Part shown: one piece after another, positions 25,213-34,306 of the stretch
Layout: each line of letters begins with the position of its first letter
Numbering within the stretch: position 1 is the stretch's first letter
Source of the DNA: JBMNGG01 sp050949705
Lineage (GTDB): Bacteria > Bacillota > Thermosediminibacteria > Thermosediminibacterales > Tepidanaerobacteraceae
Assembly: GCA_050949705.1 (NCBI GenBank)
Contig: JBMNGG010000011.1
Location: forward strand, 1-64,000
DNA length: 64,000 nt
Reading direction: 5' to 3'
Made by a program: the position numbers and the translations under genes
The notes under the pieces: generated by a model
The model's database searches: none
What the model was told of the DNA's origin: nothing
The model's input: only the letters and a program-made list of their open reading frames with translations

Positions 25213-26994
25213 ATGATGGATAAAAATATAAAAATCATACCGGTATCAAAAATTTTTACTAATATTCATTATATAGTTCCTATATATCAACGTAACTATG
25301 CTTGGGGAGTATTGGAGATAGAACAATTGATAGAAGATATTTATAGCTCTATTGGCGACTCTAATAAAAATTACTTTCTTGGAAACCTAATTGTTAATCA
25401 AAGGGATAATAATGTTTATGAAGTAATAGACGGGCAACAAAGGTTGACAACACTATTTCTATTAGAAAGTTATCTTGGTATGAATTTTGCTAAAGATGGG
25501 TTGAGATTTGAAGCACGGGAAAAATCAAACCGTACCCTTAACATGCTAAGCAAAGGAAACAAGAATGAGCTAATAGAGGAATTAGCATCTGTTGAAATCT
25601 TAAAGGGATATCAAATAATTGATAGCTATTTTAAATCTAATAATATAGATAAAAATGATTTAACTAAAAAACTGGAAAGTGTTTTTATTGTTCGTGTACA
25701 AGTTCCACAAGGTATAGATTTAAATCATTATTTTGAAATCATGAATATTCGTGGCGAGCAACTTGAACTTCATGAAATAGCAAAAGCAAAGTTTTTAGAA
25801 GTATTGGATACAGAACAAGATAAAAAAACGGCAGCATTGATTTGGGAAAAATGCTCTAACATGGACTCGTATATACAAATGAATTTTGATCCCAGTGTTA
25901 GAAAGTCTCTTTTTACAAAAGATTGGTCTAGTATCAGGGATAATATTAACGATTTTGATACAATTAAGGAATTTATTCATGGAGAAGATGAAGACAATAA
26001 TTTAGTTCCTTTGATTGAGATTCTAAAAAACAAGAAACTCTTTAAAAATGAAATAAGTAAGGATGAAGTTGAGAATGAACGTTTTGAATCGATTATTTCA
26101 TTCCCAAATTTTTTGCTTCAGGTAAATGCTGTAATTAATAATTTAAAAGAGGAAGATTCAACACTTGATGATAAACATTTCTTAAATAATTTATCATGGG
26201 CCTGGGAGGATGCTAATAAAGCAAAGAACTTTTTATTTCATATGTTAAAATGCCGTGTGCTGTTTGATAAATATATATTGAAACGTGAATATGCTAGAGA
26301 TTATAAAGAAACTGGGAAATGGTCGTTACAACGTTTAGAAAGGTATAATGATGGGAAAGGTGATAAACCCAAATATGTCGGAACATTTGGTGAGGACAAT
26401 AGTCAGAATAATAAACAACTAAGAACTCTGCAATCCTGCTTGCGTATAACCTACACATCGCCTAAAACTATGCATTGGATTTCATTAGTATTAACAAGCT
26501 TATTAGAAAATGAATCATGTGATATTATTGAAATACTTGAAGATTACTGCAAAACAAAAGTTTTCGAATCAAAGTTTGAGAATTCTAGTGGATTTGGTTT
26601 TGAAAGAATAGTATTTACTTACCTTGATTATCTTTTATATAAGAATGGTTATTCTTACTTGGGCAAGGAAATTATCCCTCCATTATATGATGAGTGGCAG
26701 TTCCAATTTAGAAGTTCCATTGAACACTTTCAACCCCAAAATCCCGTTGAAGGTGAAAGCTGGGAAGCAGATGACCTTGATGGCTTTGGCAACCTCGCAT
26801 TAATTACAGTGTCAGGAAACTCGAAGTTTTCTAATTTACCACCAGAGGGAAAAATCACCTCATATCCAAGCATTATAGAACAAAGTTTGAAACTCAAGAT
26901 TATGAAAGAGTTGGTGAACTTCGATGATGAAAAATGGACGGAAGAAAAAGCAAGAAAGCATAAAGAAGAAATGTTTAGAGTTTTGAAAGGGTAG
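25213..26994 (+). CDS. DUF262 protein with C-terminal DUF1524-like segment (second of tandem pair)
   Basis: This 593-residue protein starts directly after the preceding stop. DUF262 motifs are IVPIYQRNYAWG near residue 20, VIDGQQRLTTL near residue 72 and MNIRGEQLELHEIAKAKFL. The C-terminus contains IEHFQPQNP near residue 504 and DDLDGFGNLALITVSGNSK, the DUF1524 HNH-like pattern (xEHxxPQ ... NLxL). The nuclease may therefore reside in this subunit. The upstream partner has only the DUF262 half. Probable restriction or anti-phage pair; direct evidence is family and context only. Confidence 0.75.
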   Translation: MMDKNIKIIPVSKIFTNIHYIVPIYQRNYAWGVLEIEQLIEDIYSSIGDSNKNYFLGNLIVNQRDNNVYEVIDGQQRLTTLFLLESYLGMNFAKDGLRFEAREKSNRTLNMLSKGNKNELIEELASVEILKGYQIIDSYFKSNNIDKNDLTKKLESVFIVRVQVPQGIDLNHYFEIMNIRGEQLELHEIAKAKFLEVLDTEQDKKTAALIWEKCSNMDSYIQMNFDPSVRKSLFTKDWSSIRDNINDFDTIKEFIHGEDEDNNLVPLIEILKNKKLFKNEISKDEVENERFESIISFPNFLLQVNAVINNLKEEDSTLDDKHFLNNLSWAWEDANKAKNFLFHMLKCRVLFDKYILKREYARDYKETGKWSLQRLERYNDGKGDKPKYVGTFGEDNSQNNKQLRTLQSCLRITYTSPKTMHWISLVLTSLLENESCDIIEILEDYCKTKVFESKFENSSGFGFERIVFTYLDYLLYKNGYSYLGKEIIPPLYDEWQFQFRSSIEHFQPQNPVEGESWEADDLDGFGNLALITVSGNSKFSNLPPEGKITSYPSIIEQSLKLKIMKELVNFDDEKWTEEKARKHKEEMFRVLKG

Positions 26995-27009
26995 TTATTA
27001 TATATGTCG

Positions 27010-27112
27010 ATATGTCCCCGCCTACCGATAGTGCAAAAAGTGCCTTTGACTTGTTTCCGATTACCGACAATTAAAAGACATCAATCCACCCCGCTCGTTG
27101 CATGTTGAGACA
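27010..27112 (+). other. rlmD/rumA-like 3'-end scar C
   Basis: The reading VDMSPPTD, DLFPITDN, then after a stop LHVET-like text ending at 27101-27112 parallels scar A at 12163-12312 (CGATTACCGACAA and ACATCAATCC are shared nearly verbatim). Only the first half of the HVETVVL core remains. It lies just behind the tandem DUF262 genes, again at an island edge. Confidence 0.45.
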
Positions 27113-27263
27113 TGCAGCCTCTTAGTGAGGCGAAGCTGAACTTAGAGATGCAGTCCACATTACGAAGCTTAACGAAAGTCAGCGGAGTAAGGTGTGGCTT
27201 TTTGATGTAGAAAAAAGTCCAGATAGCCTTCAAGATTCCGGATTTCATAAAATAAAAGTAAAT

Positions 27264-27367
27264 CTGTCAACTCGACCTAAACCCTCGATATGTGTACGTG
27301 GAAATATATCGAGGGTATATTTTTATGCGAAATATGAGTCAGTATATGGGTAGGGTTGAGTTGACAG
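27264..27367. repeat. MITE-like inverted repeat with internal hairpin
   Basis: CTGTCAACTCGACCTA (27264 on) and TAGGGTTGAGTTGACAG (ending 27367) form imperfect terminal inverted repeats about 104 bp apart. Inside, ACCCTCGATAT (27281-27291) pairs perfectly with ATATCGAGGGT (27306-27316). A third partial end lies at about 27380-27397. No ORF is contained. It looks like a small non-autonomous element or a solo transposon end. Confidence 0.55.
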
Positions 27368-27397
27368 AATAGATAAATTAGTAAGGTTGAGAAGACA

Positions 27398-27542
27398 GGA
27401 TAAATGTACTTTTTAGTCTTCACAAACACCATTAGCTTCAAAAATCCTACTATCATCAGCTATAGAAAAGTTAATAGAATCAGGTAATACCCATGGTACT
27501 GGTATTGGTTTTGCACTGAAGCGTTAGGGATATGCATTTGAA
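27398..27542. other. Unannotated tail of the 27.0-27.5 kb intergenic region
   Basis: Together with 27113-27263 this non-coding stretch shows no promoter, repeat or protein similarity that I can support. It separates the last defence island from the convergent SLH protein gene. Confidence 0.5.
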
Positions 27543-30500
27543 TTAATCAGTAATTCTTTCTACAAAGTCAGTGTAATACCGCTGTATAATGACTGCAAGT
27601 TGGGCTCTGCTAGCACCGGTTTGCGGGGAGACTAGATTGTTGCCAACACCTGTTATGAGACCATTAGCTACGCCCCATTGCATTTTGTCTCTGGCCCAGT
27701 CGGAAATCTTATCCGCATCATGATAGGCACTTAGATCGTCTTTTTTGCTTACATCGTATCCCATAAACTTGGAGTATTGCAACAAAATAGAAACCATTTG
27801 CTCCCGGGTCAATATATCGTTGGGACCGAAATTTCCATCTCCATAACCGAACACAATATTATTTTTGGCAGCCCAGTTTATGGCTTCTGTATACCATTTA
27901 CCATTCTCCACATCTTTAAAAATATTCTCCGCTATTTCTTCACTTTGAGAAAGCCGATAGAGCACAGCTACTAGCATGGCTCGAGTGGTTTCTACATTAC
28001 CGTCAAATCGTCTCTTATCTGTGCCTGACATTAAACCGTGGGCGGAACAAAACCATGCAGCTTCGTCATACCAATCATTTTGATCCACATCATCGAAATA
28101 ATCTATTTTAGTAAACTGTACATCTACAGCAACTTCTCCAGCAGGCATCTTGAAGCTATATGTTCCATCACCATTGTCTGTAACTGCTACCGGATTATTG
28201 TCTTTGTCAAAAACAGTAATAATACTGTTATCGTAACCAGGGTCAGGAATAATGGTAATAGTCACAATTTCGTTTTCTTTTGCCTTTTCTCTGCTCAGTT
28301 TAGTATTTCCGCCGGTTTGCTCACCATGATTTATATCCTTTACTGCATACTGGCTCGGTGTGTTGGAGCTACTGCCACTGCTACTACTTCCTCCGCCCTT
28401 AGCCTTCCATGTTGCAGTCACGGTAACAGCCTTATTGGGCATGATGAAAGCCGTGCTTGAGGCATTGGCATTAGTAAAGCTTACGTCTTCCGATATCCAG
28501 CCTTTAAAGCTATAACCCGGACGACTGCCGGCATTTATGGTTACTGTATCTCCCTCAGAATAATTACCCGCCCCTGAAGTCTTATCATAGCTACCGTTAA
28601 CGGTTAATGCATAAGTAGATATCGGTATATCTTCTATTTCAGCTTTGACTGTCACGGATTTATTTGGCATTACGAAATAATACTCAGCATTTGCAATCAC
28701 TTCTATTGTTTCTACATTTCCGCCTTCTACGTCAGTGACTGTGATAGATTTTAATACCTTGCCGGATTCTACTTCACTGATGTTTACAGTTACCGTGGAT
28801 CCTGCAGCCGCTTCATTAACCGGGTCAGTTGTTACTGTAACCGTGCCGCCCACTGCATTGATTGTTATTTTGTTTTTTGCCGGTGCCACTTTAGCAGCAT
28901 AGGTTACTGTGGCTTGTGCTACATCAGAATTTTCCGATCCTGATTTTACCCCAATTACCTTGATGGTAATAGTCCCCACATCATCTTGATCCGGAGCGGG
29001 TAAGGTTACTTCTCCTTCGTATTTTGTCGGGCTTATAGTCGGGTCTGTTCCGTCAAGAGTATAGTAGTAGGTTACTCCTGCAACTTCTTCTACCGTAAAG
29101 GTTATTCCCTCTTCTCTATTATCGGCATTTGTTTTACTAAGAGTAATTACCGGTGTTGCTACTTTTTCAGGTTCCGGTAGTTTGTCGATTGTTTTGTTTA
29201 CTACAACTGTAGCTGTTTCACTACCTAAAGTAAGGTTTAAGGTACCTTTGACCCAGCCTGTTTCTACGCTTGTTGCAGCTTTTTTATTAAATCCATCTTC
29301 ACTATCCCAGGCAACGGTCACTCCATACAGGGTTGCTCTTGTTGCAGCAGTTAAAACATCCTCTGCTGTTGTTTCATTGCTAACCGCTAACTCATTCACA
29401 ACTGTTTCAATTGCAGCCTTGGCTGCTGCTACTTTTCCTGCATCGGTTAGAGAAAATTCTGCCGTGCCTTCTGTAGTCACCGTTGTTGTATAATTGATAC
29501 CTTCGTAGGTGAGGGTGTGCTCTCCTTCAGGAAGATAAACATAGACTTTGTTTGTATCTAAGGTCTTAATGCCGGTAGTGTTATATCCAGCAATAGTCAG
29601 GTCAACCGGTGAACGGTCAGTGGTAATGCCTGGCACAGTAAAAGTGGCCTTGTATACTCCCACAGCCGGTTCCGCATCATTTGTGGGAACAAGATCATCT
29701 CTTCCGAAAGCCGCTCCGAAAGTGGTCTTTACGTTACCGCCAGTGATTTTGATGCCTGTAGCACTGCCTTCTAACCCAAAACCGATAGTTCCGTCGTAAT
29801 AAAATTCATTGTAGTCGTTGTTCACATATTGACCGAGGGCCTCAACAGTACCCCCTGTGATAATAATATTTTCCGCAGTACCGCCCCAACCAGAACCGAT
29901 ACTGGCACCATAATCACTTTGGGCGGTAATAAGGCCTCCGTTGATAGTAATATTACTGGCACTGCCGCGACTACCCCCGCCTATACCGGCAGCTTGATTA
30001 CCAGTGGCACCAACAATGCCGCCATTGATGGTAATATTACTGGCACTGCCGTTTTGTCCCCCACCAATGCCGGCACCATTACCATTGACACCATAAGCGG
30101 TTATGATACCGCCATTGATAGTAATATTGCTAGCACCCTTGCCATTTTCCCCACCTATACCTGCACCTGTTAATCCTCCTTGAGCGATAAGCTTGCCAGT
30201 GGAACCATTAATGGTAAGCATTGCTTCGTTGTCCTTCTGCAAGCCTGCATACTTACTACCGCCATAACCAGTAGAGCTTTTAAGAATGTTGGTGCTACCA
30301 TCAGCCAGAGTGATATTTACCGGACCAGCAGTGGAAGTAATACTAAAAGGAGGACCATCATAACTATCCACGGAGTAAAAATCGATATACACCCCATCCA
30401 GTACGATATTTACCTCTTCCTCTGAATCTACCACGATTTTATCAGTTGTGGTCTTCTCAGCGTATACGGACATAGATACGGTGCAGTCACCTTTTATGGT

Positions 30501-30674
30501 TAAAACATGCTTTTCATCGTCATAGCTTGCTACATCACCTACAGAAACACCTGCCGCTGCTCTCACAAAAAAGTGACCAAAAACATCTTCATTTGTAGAT
30601 GCCAAGGCCGTGGTCGGCAGCAGGGTAAGTACCATGCATAGGCAAAGCAAAAGTGATATCGTTTTTCTTTTCAT
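27543..30674 (-). CDS. Large S-layer-homology surface protein with glycine-rich repeats
   Basis: About 1043 residues from the reverse ATG at 30674, chosen because the signal peptide MKRKTISLLLCLCMVLTLLP begins there; the GGAGG is 13 bases away. After the signal, residues about 130-270 carry four or five repeats of ASNITINGG(I/L) alternating with GAGIGG, a parallel-beta-helix pattern. Ig-like and FN3/chitobiase-like modules follow, then an InlB-type repeat (YSEGDTVTINAGSRPGYSFKGW), a Ser/Gly linker and three C-terminal SLH domains (WYDEAAWFCSAHGLMSG, WYTEAINWAAKNNIVFGYGD, WARDKMQWGVANGLITG). It is anchored to pyruvylated wall polysaccharide; adhesion or polysaccharide binding is likely. Confidence 0.88.
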   Translation of the reverse strand: MKRKTISLLLCLCMVLTLLPTTALASTNEDVFGHFFVRAAAGVSVGDVASYDDEKHVLTIKGDCTVSMSVYAEKTTTDKIVVDSEEEVNIVLDGVYIDFYSVDSYDGPPFSITSTAGPVNITLADGSTNILKSSTGYGGSKYAGLQKDNEAMLTINGSTGKLIAQGGLTGAGIGGENGKGASNITINGGIITAYGVNGNGAGIGGGQNGSASNITINGGIVGATGNQAAGIGGGSRGSASNITINGGLITAQSDYGASIGSGWGGTAENIIITGGTVEALGQYVNNDYNEFYYDGTIGFGLEGSATGIKITGGNVKTTFGAAFGRDDLVPTNDAEPAVGVYKATFTVPGITTDRSPVDLTIAGYNTTGIKTLDTNKVYVYLPEGEHTLTYEGINYTTTVTTEGTAEFSLTDAGKVAAAKAAIETVVNELAVSNETTAEDVLTAATRATLYGVTVAWDSEDGFNKKAATSVETGWVKGTLNLTLGSETATVVVNKTIDKLPEPEKVATPVITLSKTNADNREEGITFTVEEVAGVTYYYTLDGTDPTISPTKYEGEVTLPAPDQDDVGTITIKVIGVKSGSENSDVAQATVTYAAKVAPAKNKITINAVGGTVTVTTDPVNEAAAGSTVTVNISEVESGKVLKSITVTDVEGGNVETIEVIANAEYYFVMPNKSVTVKAEIEDIPISTYALTVNGSYDKTSGAGNYSEGDTVTINAGSRPGYSFKGWISEDVSFTNANASSTAFIMPNKAVTVTATWKAKGGGSSSSGSSSNTPSQYAVKDINHGEQTGGNTKLSREKAKENEIVTITIIPDPGYDNSIITVFDKDNNPVAVTDNGDGTYSFKMPAGEVAVDVQFTKIDYFDDVDQNDWYDEAAWFCSAHGLMSGTDKRRFDGNVETTRAMLVAVLYRLSQSEEIAENIFKDVENGKWYTEAINWAAKNNIVFGYGDGNFGPNDILTREQMVSILLQYSKFMGYDVSKKDDLSAYHDADKISDWARDKMQWGVANGLITGVGNNLVSPQTGASRAQLAVIIQRYYTDFVERITD

Positions 30675-30800
30675 AAATCTACAATCTACCTCCTTTGTCC
30701 AATATTTTATAAACAGCACAACAAATTTGTCCTTTTCAAACCTTTTCCTTTCCCATCATCCCTCCTTTTATATTAACTTTAAGGAAATATGCTAGAAAAC

Positions 30801-30860
30801 TCATCCTTCTAAAGGATGAATTTCGACAAAAAGCCCCTCATACTAAAGGATGAGAGGCTT
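30801..30860. promoter_or_regulatory. Paired hairpins upstream of SLH gene
   Basis: TCATCCTT/AAGGATGA (30801-30819) and AAGCCCCTCAT/ATGAGAGGCTT (30831-30860) form two adjacent stem-loops that share the sequence CTAAAGGATGA. The second resembles the terminators at 33901 and 36755. They may attenuate the SLH gene leader or end a transcript. Confidence 0.5.
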
Positions 30861-30926
30861 AATTTATCAGTATTTATGGGTTTTTAAGAGGTAAATAATT
30901 TTACTATTCATGAGGGGGGGATCGTT

Positions 30927-31064
30927 TTGTCATTAATATGTAGGCTGTTTGGTCACAAGTGGCAAAGGAATTTTTGCAGCAAGAAAGATACATTGAAGAA
31001 AAGTAAAGGATTCCTTGGTAAACGTCCCAAAGATAAATTCAGTTTAATGATACTAATTACATGA
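30927..31064 (+). CDS. Possible small zinc-binding protein
   Basis: A 45-codon frame from a TTG (preceded by a run of seven G) reads CRLFGHKWQ followed by a cysteine, the LFGHKW pattern of tiny zinc-ribbon proteins. The usual second CxxC pair is missing, so this may be a remnant. No other gene is visible in 30880-31148. Confidence 0.3.
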   Translation: MSLICRLFGHKWQRNFCSKKDTLKKSKGFLGKRPKDKFSLMILIT

Positions 31065-31148
31065 AAGAGAATCGACCAAACTGTGCACAGAATGTCGGAT
31101 AAGTAAACGCACTCTTTGATAATATTAATGATGAAAGGAGGTTGTTCA

Positions 31149-32027
31149 ATGGATTCTTTAAGAAGTATGAATAATGCATTAGCGTATATTGAAGAGCACT
31201 TAACAGAGGAAATTGATTATAGTGAAGTATCTAAAATCGCTTATTGTTCAGAGTATCATTTCAAGCGGATGTTTTCTTTTTTAGCAGGCATAAGTTTATC
31301 AGAATATATTCGGAGAAGAAGACTGACGTTGGCTGCACTTGATTTGAAAGATAATGATTTGAGAATAATTGATGTAGCCGTCAAATACGGCTATAATTCG
31401 GCTGATTCATTTTCCCGTGCTTTTCATTCCCTGCATGGCATTCTCCCTTCTGAGGCAAGGAGTGAGAATACACAATTAAAAGCTTATCCTCGAATGACCT
31501 TTCAATTATCAATTAAAGGAGGATGCGAAATGAACTATCGTATTGTTGAGAAAGGACCTTTTAAGTTAGTAGGATTTAAGAAGAGAGTTCCAATTATTTT
31601 TGAAGGTGTCAATCCAGAGATTGCAAAAATGACTGAACTTTTAACCATGGATGTTATTAATCAATTAAAAGCAATTTCAAATGTAGAACCTAAAGGTATT
31701 ATTAGTGTTTCCACTAATTTTTCAGAAGGTAGAATGGGAGAGAAAGGAGAATTAGATCATTACATCGGGGTAGCAACATTAAGTAATGAAACTAAAGATT
31801 TTGATGTATTAAAAATTGATGCTAGTACATGGGCTGTATTTGAATCGATTGGACCATTTCCGGAAACACTTCAAAATGTGTGGGGTAGGATATACTCAGA
31901 GTGGTTTCCATCTTCAGGATACGAGGCGGTTGAAGGTCCTGAAATTTTATGGAATGAGAGTCCAGACACTGGAAATCCAAAGTATCGAAGCGAAATCTGG
32001 ATTCCAGTAAAGAAAAAAGACTATTAA
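31149..32027 (+). CDS. AraC-family regulator with GyrI-like effector domain (Rob/BmrR-type sensor)
   Basis: 292 residues from the ATG at 31149, with AAAGGAGG seven bases upstream. The N-terminal AraC double HTH (residues about 5-110) contains YCSEYHFKRMFSFLAGIS and AVKYGYNSADSFSRAFHSLHG. The C-terminal part (from about 135) is a GyrI-like ligand-binding domain with RIVEKGPFKLVGFKKRVP and the final WNESPDTGNPKYRSEIWIPV. Such proteins sense hydrophobic or cationic drugs and switch on efflux or detoxification genes. No efflux pump is adjacent. A stand-alone GyrI-like domain occurs at 13007 in the same window. Confidence 0.87.
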   Translation: MDSLRSMNNALAYIEEHLTEEIDYSEVSKIAYCSEYHFKRMFSFLAGISLSEYIRRRRLTLAALDLKDNDLRIIDVAVKYGYNSADSFSRAFHSLHGILPSEARSENTQLKAYPRMTFQLSIKGGCEMNYRIVEKGPFKLVGFKKRVPIIFEGVNPEIAKMTELLTMDVINQLKAISNVEPKGIISVSTNFSEGRMGEKGELDHYIGVATLSNETKDFDVLKIDASTWAVFESIGPFPETLQNVWGRIYSEWFPSSGYEAVEGPEILWNESPDTGNPKYRSEIWIPVKKKDY

Positions 32028-32249
32028 TTACATCTGGGACAACAGTACACCAAGCCAAATTTGCATAGATTTTAATTTAATTCAGGTTATGGAAAGAATA
32101 ATAGAGTTAATGAAGCTTCTCTAACTTTTACAAATACGAATACATGTGATAAACTTATATGGCATTATTGTACTATAATTATTAAACAGTGATCAATTAA
32201 GATAATTGTTAGGATATTTGTGCGAATTTATCAAAGTGTGGTGGCATCA

Positions 32250-32459
32250 ATGGTTGAAACAATACATAGCGAAAGATGGATATCCCTGCAAGAAGTTTGC
32301 GAATATCTTGGCGTTAAGCACAACACTGTCATTCACTGGATTGATCAGAGTGGTGTGTCTGCTTCCAAGGTCGGAGAGATTTGGCCTTTCAAAGCCGCTG
32401 ATATAGACGAATGGGTTAAAAAGGACGGAACCTCAGTTGAGCTGGAGATTATAAAATGA
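32250..32459 (+). CDS. Excisionase-type helix-turn-helix protein
   Basis: 69 residues from the ATG at 32250 (an in-frame GTG lies at 32220). WISLQEVCEYLGVKHNTVIHWIDQ is a MerR/excisionase-type winged HTH, and EIWPFKAADIDEWVK is the usual end of this family. The stop overlaps the start of the LuxR-type gene (ATGA), so the two are translationally coupled. It probably binds DNA together with or upstream of the LuxR-type regulator. Confidence 0.75.
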   Translation: MVETIHSERWISLQEVCEYLGVKHNTVIHWIDQSGVSASKVGEIWPFKAADIDEWVKKDGTSVELEIIK

Positions 32460-33868
32460 ACGGACATAAATTATTAAATTCCCGCAGGCTTTCTATCGCA
32501 GGATTCTCATTTCTTTTTGCCTATATTCTTTCCTTCCAGTTTGAGGGACAGGTATTGTATAGTCTGTTGGATATGCGTGGAACAGACGCCGATTGTTACA
32601 TACTGGCTGCAATTATAGCACATTTTGCAGGGCTTTTTACCTGCGGCCTGTTTGTCAAATTCTTGGGGACCGCAAAAAATATGGTACTCATTGGCATGAG
32701 TTTATGCTTGACTGCTACCGTACCTTTCTTTTTTGTTCCCTCCTCTCTATGGTTGGGCGGATTGATTATCAACGGATACTTTAGCGGCTGTGCTGTGGCT
32801 GCATGGGGATTTTTTCTCAGGGCCTTTACCCCCAAGAACGAGCGTATTAAGTCCTGCGCAGATGTTCTGATTTATTCCAATCTGTTGATGATTGCAGTCA
32901 ACGTGGTTGCCATGAATCGCTCACCGTTTATCGGGCTAAGCCTTGCTATGCTTTGCCTTGTGATTGGTATAGTCTTCATTTGGATGCTGCCGGTTGGGCA
33001 GGAAAATGAGCAGAACAAAACATTTACAAACAAGGCACATGGCGGCATTAGAAACCCACTAATATTGCTGTGCCTCTTTGTCTTTATCATCACAATTAAT
33101 TCTGGACTGATGTATCAGGTCATTAACCCCGCTTTTGCGCATCTAACGGGGCTGGTGAGTTGGTATTGGGCCGTGCCTTATATTGTGGCGCTTGTTATTA
33201 TGCGCGACCTACCCATGCAAGCAAAGCGTTCCAGAATTTTGTATATCGGAATGGCAATGATTATAGGAGCGTTCATCAGTTTTATGCTGTTAGGGAGAAA
33301 CACTTCCGACTATTTGATTGTAGATACGCTGATGCTCGGTGCTTGCGGTATTTTTGATCTGTTTTGGTGGAGCATCCTTGGAGAAATGTTGGATTATAGC
33401 GACAACCCGGCGCGAACCTTTGGCATTGGGCTTTCTGCCAATGTATTCGGAGTCCTTTGCGGAGGGGTCTTGGGAATAATCGTAACATCCATTGGTCTTC
33501 CCTGTGCGGAGATTGCGGTGATAGCTCTTACTGTGGTTTGCATTACGCTGGTTATGCTGCCGCCGCTGAACCACCAGCTTGTTTTATTGCTGAAAAGCCA
33601 TGCCTACCTTGCTGCATATGACAATATGAGTGAGTCACAGCAAACGGACGTTGTTCGTCAAATTAAAACTCTTGACCCGCTGACCGTCCGGGAGCAAGAG
33701 GTATTGCATCTAATCCTTTCAGGCAAATCCAACCGTGAAATTGCCGGAGCTTTGTTTATTAGTGAGAATACTGTAAAAACACATGCAAGGAACATTTTTT
33801 CAAAATATGATGTAAGTAGTCGGGCAGAACTAATTAGTACCCTGTTGAAGAATCAAAGGGTTGAATGA
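32456..33868 (+). CDS. Membrane LuxR-type regulator (12-TM MFS-like domain + C-terminal HTH)
   Basis: A 470-residue fusion. Residues about 10-385 form about twelve membrane helices in an MFS-like arrangement. Residues about 405-465 are a LuxR/GerE HTH, with LTVREQEVLHLILSGKSNRE and ISENTVKTHARNIFSKYDVSSR. MFS-LuxR fusions are known in Eggerthella-like actinobacteria and some Clostridia, where the membrane part presumably senses a ligand and the HTH regulates nearby genes. Here the start overlaps an excisionase-type HTH gene. A strong terminator follows. The serine hydrolase/nucleotidyltransferase region downstream could be its target, but that is speculation. Confidence 0.85.
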   Translation: MNGHKLLNSRRLSIAGFSFLFAYILSFQFEGQVLYSLLDMRGTDADCYILAAIIAHFAGLFTCGLFVKFLGTAKNMVLIGMSLCLTATVPFFFVPSSLWLGGLIINGYFSGCAVAAWGFFLRAFTPKNERIKSCADVLIYSNLLMIAVNVVAMNRSPFIGLSLAMLCLVIGIVFIWMLPVGQENEQNKTFTNKAHGGIRNPLILLCLFVFIITINSGLMYQVINPAFAHLTGLVSWYWAVPYIVALVIMRDLPMQAKRSRILYIGMAMIIGAFISFMLLGRNTSDYLIVDTLMLGACGIFDLFWWSILGEMLDYSDNPARTFGIGLSANVFGVLCGGVLGIIVTSIGLPCAEIAVIALTVVCITLVMLPPLNHQLVLLLKSHAYLAAYDNMSESQQTDVVRQIKTLDPLTVREQEVLHLILSGKSNREIAGALFISENTVKTHARNIFSKYDVSSRAELISTLLKNQRVE

Positions 33869-33880
33869 TACATAAAACTT

Positions 33881-33934
33881 CATGAACACAGGGTTTAACT
33901 GGCCTCTCAAATAAAAAGTATGAGGGGCTTTTTT
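33881..33934 (+). terminator. Terminator with repeated leader, copy 1
   Basis: GGCCTCTCA... pairs with ...TGAGGGGCTT followed by six T (33901-33934). The preceding 20 bases (CATGAACACAGGGTTTAACT) recur with one mismatch before an equivalent terminator at 36735-36787. The two copies bracket the hydrolase and nucleotidyltransferase genes. Confidence 0.75.
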
Positions 33935-34287
33935 GTTACTATAATTTTTTCAAATTTTTTGATATGATTAAGATGATTAGCATACTAATTGGAGCTTGTC
34001 GACATAAGCAATGTACTCTGCGAGAATCAAGTGGAGCGTCGCAAAATATTATGATTTGAAAAAAGGCACTTTTATACAGAAGACAATATCTTATTGATAA
34101 ATATAGACCGATGAGAATCTGTACAAGCAATTTGGCATTAATTATGCGCGCATACGGGAGCAAAGACACACCCGAGATATATATTATAGGGAGAATGGTT
34201 TTGAGAAGTCGCTCTCACCAAGTCGAAGCTTAGACATTTGGAGTGGAATGTGCGTATCGCGCAGTGAGAAAATTATGAGGTATAAGT
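33935..34287. other. Intergenic region without recognisable gene
   Basis: About 350 bases between the LuxR terminator and the serine hydrolase. Short frames are broken by stops, and no RNA gene or promoter could be supported. Text near 34140-34230 (NYARIREQRHTR-like) hints at a decayed protein but cannot be assigned. Confidence 0.4.
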
Positions 34288-34306
34288 ATGAAAAAATCAG
34301 GATTTC

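Noticed and set aside
28038..30425. Several forward-strand ORFs of 80-140 codons
   Set aside because: They are antisense shadows of the repetitive SLH protein gene, with no ribosome sites or family similarity.
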